Source: Nephrocerus scutellatus
Lineage: Eukaryota > Arthropoda > Insecta > Diptera > Pipunculidae
DNA length: 64,000 bases
Assembly (NCBI GenBank): GCA_947095585.1
Contig: OX352765.1
Span: 92,774,965 to 92,838,964 of the forward strand
Direction of reading: 5' to 3'
Positions 38,601 through 50,600 of this stretch are shown here, in pieces (positions within the stretch are counted from its first letter, which is position 1; the number at the start of each line of letters is the position of its first letter). Made by a program: the position numbers and the translations under genes. The notes below the pieces were generated by a model that was not told the DNA's origin, made no database searches, and saw nothing but the letters and a program-made list of their open reading frames with translations.

Positions 38601-41600
38601 GGTGTACATTGCGTCATACCGCGGACTCTTTGGTAGAACTTCCGCGCCTGGTGCGGTCATTGCTCTCTGTACTGTTCTAGTTCACGAACGAGATTTTTCT
38701 CCCAGGCTGCTTTCTTTCGCCGTTGAACTGTTTTTTCATATCTTCTGAGCTCTTTTTATTCACTTCGCGTGCCCGCTTTCTATGAGATTGTTGCTTTGCT
38801 CGGTACGCAACAAACCGCACATATATAGTAACACATAAAAGGACCTTCATTGCACCATCTTAAATTGGGGGTTTTTTTCTTCACAAATAACGTCCACGCA
38901 CTGATTTACATATGTTGCGTTGCTTTGGCAAAGCCGGCTTGGCTTTACAAAGCAACAGCTTTTGGCTTTACCGCCTTACGGTGAGCACCAGTACTATAAA
39001 TGGCTTTAGTTTCCTTAATCCTGAACATTTTTATTTACTTCGGCTTCATGTCGCTTTATCACCGCCTTACGGTGAGCGCTATAACTATAAAATGGCTTTA
39101 GTTTTAAATCCTAAAATTTTTTTGGATTTTTTTTCGGCTTTATGCTTATGCGATTGTTGTTGTAAGCCTAGCTGGATTACAGCAATAGTATTGATTGCTA
39201 ATCCAAATCAAAAAAGTTTAACCCATTTTCATATTTATAGCTCTTTCGATTTGCAGGGTAGAGTTAAGATTTCTCTCGCGTTGTTTTGGTTTGACATTTT
39301 ATTTGCAAACTATGTCCAGGGCACGGTTTGATTTTGCGTTTTATTTGCATACTTTTGTAACCGACATTATAACTTTGCTACACGTAGGCAATCGATGGGT
39401 AGGGTTCCGTTTACTCAGCAAGATTGCGAAGAGAGAGCAAGCAGAGGATTTCTCAGCTTGTTGTTCTTGTCAAATTTGGTGTTTTATTTGCAAAGTATTC
39501 ACCACGTCACCTTGGGTTGGGTATGGTTTGAGCTAATCGAAAGTGGCATTAATACAATGTAACCGGGACAATTACATTTTTTCTTCTTCTTTTTCAGTAT
39601 TCGGATAGGTCTGAAAGTGATCTACAATCGTTGTTATCGTCTGTGATCTTTCCTGACCCCATTTAGATTGTAATCTCTTGCAGCATGTATAGGTAACAAG
39701 ATTTCAATGTCATTCACCAACATAACATGGGAGGTGAATGTGCAAATACATATGTATGTGTATTGTGGGTATATGAGAGAATGCAACTGAGTGAAAATTA
39801 AATTTACCAATCAAACTGAATGAAATCCATTAACTACCGATTTCATCATAAATGTTTATCACTGGGGTCTGTTACAGTTTTGCGCCTTTTATTTCGTTTC
39901 GGTTTCGTTCGTCGTCGTCGCCGTTCATCAGCAGAAGCAAGCCAGGGAGCATTTAATTTACGACACACCACTGACTCTTTATGGTAACCTGGCTGTATAG
40001 TGATAATTTAATACGCAGGAGGCACGCGCTATTTCATATCAGGCGAGAGGCGCTGATCGAATAAAGGCATACAGAAAATGATGCAAGAGCAAGTGTAGTA
40101 CATTCACACAACAAGCAAAAATGGCACAAAAAACAATCAACCGACTGACATACTGTTGTACCGGCCGACAATCAATTCACAATCGCGTGAGTGATGATGA
40201 AAATGAAACTGAAACCGCAACTGTTTCGCGCTAAGCGCGAAGATTTTTGTTAATCGTTACTGGTCATCATGCCAGATTTTTATGTACCGGTCAATTGTTC
40301 AGGGTAACTCTGAGTTTTTAATACGTTGTCCATACACGCCAAACAGAGTTGGCCGATTGTAACGCCAATGCGAATACGAATCTAATGGCATTCAGCTGAA
40401 TAAGTGGGTAGTTAAAAAAATGTGGACGAAACCACGACGACCGGGAAACATTTCTTTCTGTAAAATTCGGTCTTAAAAACCAGGTCGGGACACTTGGGCG
40501 ATTTAATTTCCTGTAAGTCTTTTAAGTACCCAAGTATTCAATTCAATGTGTATGTGCGAGTAATTAGCCACCGGTAACTATTCTGTAAATAGTTGTCCAC
40601 ATTAATCGGGTTCTCCATAAAATGGTAACAAATCCGAAATTACCCCGTTTGCTTTGTCCTTGAATTTTAAAGCAATATGGAACATTTCCTGGATTTTTTT
40701 ATTGAATGACTATTAGATGGGGCTTGTTAGTAAAATGAACAACATGGCAATGAACTTTGTTGATACTAAAAAGTGGTTGCAATTTTTGCACTGGAGGGCG
40801 AGAGATCGACAACAAAGCTACCTATATATACGAGGGTTGTTTTTTATATTTCGGAATTGAGCAACCCTAGTTCTGCCATCTGGTAACTGAAGTCTTAATC
40901 GTAAGGTTTGACATTTTAGACGGTTTGCTTATACCGCCGACGCGCTATTTTCGTTTGTTCGTAGTGATTTCAAAAATTAATTTCAGTGCAAAAATTTCGG
41001 TGCGATTATTTTTTACAAATTTCGGCGTGGATTAACTCATCAAGAGTGCATTGATGAACTTAATTCGACTTTTGGCGATGGAAGTACCATCAAGGGCCAG
41101 TGTTTATCGATGGTTTGCAAAATTCAATCGTGGCCGTAGTTCGTTTAATGACGAATTTCGTGAAGGTGGTCAAAAATCGGTTGTTGATTCGGAAAACATT
41201 GATGCTGTGCATGAACTGATATATTTCTTTTGAACACCGCTTGTGGAAAAAGCAATAAAACAGTCACTAGCAGGAAACATTCCTAGGATGTTCAAGAGAT
41301 TCGATTGTTTTCGCGATATTTACATCATCAATCGCGCGGTTCGGAATTCTATCCAGGTCTTTGGGGCACCTGCCCAGACAATACAGTTGTATTATGTAGT
41401 CCCCACCTTGTTATGCTGTCAAGGTGTCAGAATTTAACGGGCTTAACATACGTTGTTGTTCAAGTTCCACTTGCGACGAAGAGGGCGTCATATGAATAGC
41501 TAAGAGCGCTGTCGTCAGCGAAAGAATGGATTGGATTACAGGTGTCAGATAGGAGATCATTAATGAAAATCAGAAAGAGTGTCGGAGACAAAACAGACCC

Positions 41601-44600
41601 TTGGGGAACACCGACGTTTATGCGGTATGCGTCTTATGTAGGAATTTCAATAATTTCTGACTCGTCTAAATTTGGTTCCGTTGTCCACAGAGGGGTTTTC
41701 TTTATATAATCGAAAGCACGGTTCCTAGTGGCCTCTTTGCAGCTTAAATCATACCAAGCATTTTCCTCCGGTTTGATACACTTTGTCCTGTAAGGGATAA
41801 ACTATCTCATACCCTCGAGGATTATGTTAGTGATCGTATCAGAAGTGGCATCCACACCACTATTGGCGTTAATGGCTATATAGAAATTATTGAGGCCATC
41901 CCAGTCCGCTTTCTCGTGTATTCTGTGTGTAGTGGTGTATTTGTTAGGAAGAGAGGAAGCAACAAGTCAAGGGTATTAGCGTTATGACTTACAATGTCTG
42001 GAATTCAAGTGGGCTCACTCACAAGCTGAGTGAGATTGTTAAAATTCAGCAAATAACTCAACAATTATATCGGGAATTTGCTCTACTGTAATTTTTAATA
42101 TTAGGGTCATGGTTGTCTACTTATTCAACATAATACAATGATCATTGCCGCGAATAAAGATTTATTTATAAAAAAAGTATCGTGGAAATCAAAATTATGC
42201 AAAAAAAACTATGAGGTTTTTTGTGGTTGTAAAGATTCCACTCAATATTTGCCTACATCCCTGCGAAACAAAAACTATTGCAGATACACGTTATTGTGTG
42301 ACCTAATCGAATGAATGTACAAGCGTTTAAATGATCCACAGAAAGACAAAGCCGAAGTAAGTCAGTTCCTTATGTGCAACACCGGTTTTCTATTAAAAAA
42401 ACACAAACTGGTTTGATGGTAGACCTACCAACCTACAACTAACACCTAAGCGGAAGGCGAATAGGTTTTGGCTTTTCATCTGCAACAACTGTAATTCGAG
42501 TAGTCTTGGGCTCCAAGTAACTTCCCAAAGATAAAATAAAACTCTTATATGACCGTGATTCAACATAGAATATGCTAGCAGTTGGGATTGGTGGGTTTAT
42601 GCGCGACCCTTATGTTTCACTCACTTCACGCAGCACAGCAATTATAGCAAAAATACACAACACAACAACAGCTCACGTTTCTTACTCACAAATCCATGCT
42701 CCTCTGTCGCGTGATGACGTGAGTTAACAGCTGTTTGCATTTCCATTGCATTGCAGCGTGCGCGCAGACAACTTGGTGCAATTTGTTGCCAGTGGAGTTT
42801 GGACGCGAAATGCACCGCATTGTCACCGAGAGCGAAGAAATTGCGTAACTCATGGCGCTATTGCATCGACGACTTGCTTCCTGTTGATCTATAAAAGTTT
42901 GCTTGCAACGAGTTAGAAAGTGTAAGTTTGTCACGATTAATAATGTATCTATATTGGACTTGTAGGTTGAATTCGAATTGAAACACGTCGTTTGTTTAAG
43001 TACTTACGAGTACTCGGAAGAACAAATTGGAAATTCTTAAAGAATGACAACTTCTTAGCGATCACGGCTAAGAATTTTTTCTTGAAGACGTGAAAAATAT
43101 TTGCATGACCGGAAGGAAGTTGTCCATCAAAAGGCGACATATTATGCGGCCTTATTGCGTGTATGGCATATGTGTCGAATGTCTGATGAGCGTTTGATTT
43201 TTATTGCTACACTATGAAGTATTTATTTGGTATCTATCATATCTATAGAATAATGCATAGTTACTCAACTGTAGAGAACTTAAACTAGTAGTTGACAACT
43301 AACCGTTTGTTAAATACGAGGGTAGTTTGATAAGTCAGTGACTTTTTGAATTTCCAGCGCAGTAACTTTAAATGCAACACTGCTCCCGTCAACTACCATC
43401 TTAGTAGACTACTGTCAAGCAAGCTGTGTCATTTAGTATTTAGTTTGTGTTTGACAGCCATTGGTCTTGGTCATAGTTTTTTGGGATGCCGAAAAAATAC
43501 TTTTATTCCAAAATTTGTCTACAAAATTATCCAATCGACTCCAAACCAAAGACTATAATTAAATATTTGAAATGATTTGATTTTGCAATCGAAAAGAACA
43601 AAAGGATGAAAAGAATGGTTATGATTATACCCTCTTAGGAGGTCCTGTATTCTTTAAATCAGAGCTGTGCTTTCAAAACCGTGACCAAAACCACAAAAAA
43701 TTATAAAAACCATAATACAATTGGACTTTCTTTTCTTCTTATGTCTCTCCATAAGAAGGTGGTTTGAACGGTTTGGCGTGGCATAGATGGTATTCCGTTC
43801 AAACCACCTTCTTACAGAGAGACATAAGAAGAAAAGAAGTCGGACTGATAGGTCTATCTATAGGATTTGGGCATTTCAATGTTATTATTGATATTCGCTG
43901 TTGTAACTAGCCCTAAATAAGACAATGAGAGTGGTCAGTATCCAGTCCTGTTCTATGCAAAGCAAGGGAATAACATTTAAGTAAAAACAACCCATAAAAA
44001 CTAAAAATTTTCCTGTAAATTCTCTAATAACAGAAATATTGACAGAATTTTGTGACCACTTGTTGTGCAATAAGTAGGTTGCCATCGACACCTAACGAAA
44101 GATTGGATTAGAAGTGGCGGATAGGATATCATTAATGAAAATGAGAAAATGAGAAATGATTGGAGACAAAACAGAGCCTTGAGGAACACCGGCGTTTATG
44201 CGGTGAACATTGGACTTGAAACCGTCCAATACGACCTGGATTGAACGGCCAGAAAGGTAGTTACTAGTCCAATCAATTCCATATGCATTTATTTTCGACA
44301 AAAGAGCTTGATGCCAGACTATCATAAATGCCTTGGAAATATCGAGTGCAACAACTTTGCTTTCACCAAATTTGTGAATAGACTGGTTCCACTTTTCAAT
44401 GAGACAAGCCATCAGATCACCCGAAGAACGTTGCATCCGAAAACCGTACTGCTGGTCGCTAAGGATTTCACGCAATTCAAGGTATTGCATAAGCTTACGA
44501 TTGATCAGCGTTTCCATGACCATAGAAAGTATGGATGCTAGCGCAATTGGTCGGTACGAGGAAAGAGATGGTAGCGTGGAGCTAGTAGCGAAATGTAAGA

Positions 44601-47600
44601 CCTTGTCTATAGAGCTGACGGTAGGAATGTTATAGTTAATGAGCGTTGGAATTGAAGACGAGGACGTATTTTTATTCGTTTCACAAATGACCAAAAATGT
44701 TTACTTCCTTTGGGACATTGAAGTATTGAAGTATATAAAAATACATGCGAAGCACTGCGTGCCTTTGTGGCTAAAAACAAACACCAAATCATATGGTAAT
44801 TATAGTATGGCGTTATCTGATGCCGCTATATGAGATGATTTTTTAAAAAAATTGTATGGGAGCTCGCGAACCCGGGACCCGATCACTTCCAAATTTTAAT
44901 AGAAAGTATTGTCACCGGAGATACATATGTGCGCAAAGTAGACAGAGTTTCTTTCACATTTATATTGGGCGGGATATTTCTGATCACAATTTAATTTAAT
45001 TTAATTTGATAAATATTTGCTCTATAACTCTATAAAATTTCCACAGATTTGGCTTTCGTTACATTCGAAAAAACACACATATTCCAAAAATGAAACGCAA
45101 AAAACTCGCCCTTTATGCTGGATCCGTAAGTGTGATAACCTTTCTAACACTGGCAATTAGGTTAGGCGAGGCGGCGATAGTGCCCCCACCTTGGAGTGAT
45201 CCAGAGAAGAATCCCTGCGCTGCACTTCCTGGCGGATGGCAACTACTCTATTGGCTACCGTTGAAAAAATGCTTTAAAATCTTTCAAATAGGCTACCCCT
45301 GCCCCGATACAATGGAGTTGAGTCCAGTTGCCGCTGGTGGAAGGCAAACGTTACAAAATTCTTCCTCAGTCGCCGAATGCAGATGTCCACCTGGATCTGC
45401 CATCAGTTCGCAAACGAATAAATGCCACATCATCTTCGAGCAGGGTCCATGTGATGCGGGGCAATACTTCAGCCCAATTATGGACAGTAGCAGCAGTGGA
45501 GCACTCAGAAGGTAGTATTCCTTTATTGAACTCCTCATTCAAATGAGATTATATCTACACAGATGTGTCTTTCAGAACAGGAAATCGATGGGGAATATGT
45601 CAGACACCACGTAAATGTCCTGATGGAATGATTTTCTGGCCAAAAGATGGAAAATGCTATTCAAGGTATACCAAAGGTCCCTGTGCCAAGGGAAAGCTAT
45701 TGATCTTAAACGAGCACAACCTGGGAGAGTGCAGGGTAGAGTTCGACAAGTAGAATCCATTAGAGATTTGTATAAAATAAATTTGTTTCCATTTTTTGTT
45801 GTTGCTGTTGTTGTAGTGTGACAATTTCGGTGAACTGGGAGATTATTTCTACGACATTGAGGAATCATGCTATGAACATTATACAAAAGGACCCTGTTCC
45901 ACGCCGGGACATTTATTCCTGCCGGGTGGTCGCTGTGATTGCTGGACAAATCTTCCGCATTACAATGAGCAACATGAAATGTGCTACGAGTTGAGTAAGC
46001 AACAAGGCAATATTTATGTTTTGTATCTGCTATATATCTTTTTACTTTGTTGGAACAGATTCCCCTGGACCATGTCCATCAGGTCATATCTTTACAGTTT
46101 CAAACATTACAACGGGCGGTGTGATACGCGCTAAATGCCAATGTAAAGATGGATACGTCCCATGGAGCGACGGCATCTGCTATCGCCTGTACACTCGTGG
46201 ACCCTGTGCTGCCAACGAGTTTCTCATCAATGCAACATCCTGCGTAAAGAACTTCTGTGGCAAAAGTCGGCTGTACTTTCCCGAGGAAAAGTCTTGTTAC
46301 CGTATTGGCACGCAAGGACCTTGCTCGCTGCATCAAGTCGTTGTCTTTGATTTCACATCACGGCCATCAATCGATGGCATCTCATACAATGGTATGTGCG
46401 GTTGTTCGGGCATCATTAAGAACCTCGATCAACAGTGCACAGATGCGGAGAATAATCCAGAGGCGAATACCTGCGAATCAACACCTGGAATGGTGGAACT
46501 AAATGGAGTTTGCTTTAAGCTGTACAGTCGAGGGCCATGTGGTCCTGGCCAATGGCTGGAACCAATAAAAACCAATGCGGATAAAGTCCGCATGACTAGC
46601 AAGGCAAAATGCGTTTGTCGTCCTGGCTACAAGAGCTACGATAGCGACGCAGGATTTACTGGTTGTTACGCACCAAATGTCGGATTAGCGAGGTATTTAA
46701 CAAAACAACAGAAACTCTTCGTTTTCTCCTCTGCACACATACGATGAGTTGGACGACGACAACGACGACGAGGACATATTCCATATTCTTCCTGCATGTG
46801 AACGGCTTGCTTCTTTGGTTTCTTTGTACAACCTACAACCAGCGAGGCTTTAATCGCTTACCTCAGTAATAATATTTTGCTTAAAAGACTGATCTTTTCA
46901 ATTTGTTTATTCTACATTTTCTAGATTTTATGTGATTGTGATTAATGTTTTCACATGTAATTAACAGTGACGTAGATGTAGAACAATAACAATGATAAAT
47001 AATTCACGGACCAATTTTATCCCTAAAACATTGTCAATCATATTTATGAGCAACTTAAAGTGATACAGATATAAGTATTAATAAAATGGAACAACATTGC
47101 ATTTCCGTTTATACAAAGAAAACATCTTAACGTGGAATAATTAGACGAAAATAGTGATATGAGTATTAAACAAATATTAGGATCAATGTGAGTAAATGAC
47201 AAATAGGAGAATGAAGGAGAAGTAAAAGCGGGATTCTTTCATTCTATGTCATTTCTCCATATGTAGCATAAGCTTAACATTCTCTAATAAAACCGGGTAT
47301 TTGAAAACCAAACATACAAGAAAGAGTTCGTAAAGGCACAGTGGCACTCTTCTCATGCAAAAAAGCCATTGGTATCAAATGGGGTCTTCAACCCATTGGC
47401 TATATACAGCGGTAGTAAGACCTAATCTTTTATACGGTGTTACTGTGTGGTGGACTACCTTAAATAAGAAAGTAAATCTTGACAAATTAAGCAAAGTCTA
47501 AAGATCTGCTGTATGAGCGGAGCACTTCATACAACACCCTCAGCCGCACCTTCGACCTTACACCACTCGAATTTTCAGCAGGCAAGTAGCTTCTAGCTCG

Positions 47601-50600
47601 TCTATTCGCCATAACGCTATCTCCGAGTGGACTAGAAATGAAATCGGTGACTCCTCTACCCTGAATTTAATCAGGATCCCACACAACATAGACTACACCA
47701 CTCCGCAACTCCATTTCAACAATAACTTCCAGGTCACCGTCCCCTCCAGATCATTCTGGGAAGAGGCCGCTTACCAGAAAGATGAACACATTTTTGCACA
47801 GATGGGTAAAAATCTGATGACGGAGTCGGTGGAAGAGTTTGCTCGAAAAAGCTAAATCTTCGCCGCTCCTTTCCGTCTTCGAAATCACTGTAGTGTTATC
47901 CATGCTGGGATTGTGGCGATCAGTGAAGCCTTTTCTTGGCTGTATCCGTATATAATCGGATGCTTCCCTGGAATCATTCTCTAAAAACTCAATTCTAGCC
48001 CTTAATGGCGGGGCAGTTCAATATCCTACTGTGTTGGGTGCCGGGCCACAGAGACATTCTGGGCAACTGTATGTATGGCTGACAAACTCACCAAACAAGG
48101 AACTACACTACCCATCTTACCAGAATTTGGTTATCGCCAAAATACCAATCGCTACATGCAAACTCATGTTAAAGCGGGATGCTAATGAAAAGTCAAACGG
48201 TACAATTTGCATAGCGACAAAACAGATCACAGAGAACAGAGATAAAAAAATTATTACAAAAGCATGAGCTGTTACAATTACATTATAAATTTGATCATTA
48301 CCAATTAAATATCCAGGATGTCAAAAAAAGGTTTAAACTTGTTTATATTTACCCACATTGACCCTAATAAGTAAATTGAATGTATTGTCAATTTGTAAAT
48401 TCTTTTGGGCGGCATATTTGGACATTATGTCTTAATACTAAACTTAATACTAAACATTATAAATAATATATGTACTTACTAATTTTTAGTTGAACGTATC
48501 GAACCACTTATACTCGTACTTTAACAATTTAAATTAAATGTTTGTTTTTAAGAAGGCATTTAAGGCATTTTTTGCAATATAATGTAATTACGTAGACACA
48601 TTTTCTTCGCGTTATTGCTATCACTATTTCATTAACCTTTCACTTACCTTTTGTTTGTTTTCTATAAAACGCTCACTCTCATTTAGAACATGTTATATAT
48701 AGAATTATTGAATTTAAATAGAAATTCTCATTTTAGGTGGATCTTTCAGTTATTTGGATAGAAAACTCATCAGAGAAAAACAAAGAACTCTGTACCAGAC
48801 AAAGTTAGTTATAAGTTTTAATTTAAAAATAAATAAATATGTCCTAGAAAGTGTAATATTGTGCGGATGTTTTTCATAAAGTGTATATATGTAGTGGAAT
48901 GTAATGTATGTGTGCCATGTGTTTAGGTATAACAACAAATCTTATAAAATAAAAACTAATTGTGAAATAGAAATGAAATCCAAATTTTTTTTTTTTTTAC
49001 TCACTCAAGTTTCTTTTCGAGTTTCTCGACTTGTTTCTCCAAATCTATTCGCTTGTCCTTGCATGCCTTCAATTCATATTCCAGCTTATAAACTCGCTCG
49101 GTTTTTGTATCTAGTTGGGTCTGCAAAACAATGCAATAAGAGACTGCATTTCAATGAATTTACAGCTCACCAACTTACCACTATTTTATCTTTTTCATTT
49201 TCTAAACTCACGTAAGTGGACTTAAGTGACGCAACCTCATTGCGTAGAGTCGCCACCTCATCACGTGTTGAATCACGCGCCGATCCCACTGTAGTTAAAC
49301 GAGCCTCAGCGTTTTGCAATTGATTTTCTGCGACAGTCAATTTATTTTGATATTCAGAAAGAAGGCGCTCCGTTCGATCGTGAAGCATTCTTAAAGGTAA
49401 TATGGTCATTACTGGTGTCACAATAAAACAAAATACATCATTAGTGGTACTTACTTCAATTGATTGTGATTCGATTTCACCTGACAGTTCTCTTCCTGTA
49501 AAGAAAATAGACGTCTCTTCAATTCTTCGATTTCCTCTTTGAATAGAACAATTTGCGTTTGTCCAGGTAGGCGAGCTGAGTTCAAGTCACGATTATTGGC
49601 TTCTAGCTGACGTAATTGTTCATTGAGATCATTGATTTTCTCATGATACTTGTGACTCTCTTCGAGTTGCAATTGAATTATACTACGATGTTTTTCACGC
49701 AGAGTATCACGTTCCGAACGAACTCGTTCGAGTTCCGTTTTGACACAGTCACGCTCACGTTCAGCGCGCAGAATTATCGCCTGCACACAATCACTATATG
49801 TCGAAGAAGATTTCTCGGTGCGAGCACTTTGCGGCGGGTGTGGTTGCTGCTGCTGCCGGAGACAAAGTTCTGAACGTAGAATACGCAGCTCATCATCTTT
49901 AGAATTGATTTGTGATTGAAGAAATTCAATTTCCTACGGAATGGATCGAAGGTTAATATTTACTAACTAAATGAATTAAATTAGAATTTACTTTTTCCGA
50001 ACCGGCTTTGCCTACTAAGCGCAAGTACTCTTTCTGAAAGAAATCACGTTCTGATTTAAGGCGAATTCGTTCCTCATCGATGCGATTTTCTTCCTTCAGT
50101 GATTTCTGTTCAATCTCTGGAAATCGTTGTTATAAATAGTGAATCGTTAAATTGCTTAGTTTTATATAATACTACGGAAATACCAAACGAATCACGGCTG
50201 CCCCTACCCAACTAATCAGCAAGACCCACCTTATGATACCACCCTTCACTAACTAAAAATATCACCGCTATTTATCAAATGTACGGCCTTCGAGTCAATC
50301 TTATACAAACAACACCTATCCACTCACCACGTCAACCCCCTCAACACCAACACTACACCAAACATCCCCTGCAAAAATCCGCCCCAAACGTCCCCAGCAC
50401 ATCCCAAAGTTTCAGCTATATCGTGTGAACGGTCATCGAGTTATGTGTGAACAGACATACAGACATATAGACATACAACCATACATCCATACAACCATAC
50501 AGCCATACAGACATACAGACAAAGTTTCATTTTTATATATTAAGAAGAAGATATACCTTTTTGTAACGAATTTATTTTAGATTTCAATTTCTGATTCTTC

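Noticed and set aside
38912..39331. 139-codon frame
   Set aside because: It lies across tandem repeat units and has no conserved motif or plausible context.
46695..46713. 19-nt GT-AG segment that would open the acidic C-terminus of the nested gene
   Set aside because: Far below the minimum intron length in flies.
48750..48938. Hydrophobic minus-strand frame near Cep135 exon 10
   Set aside because: Very AT-rich intron; hydrophobic runs are expected from AT-rich triplets.
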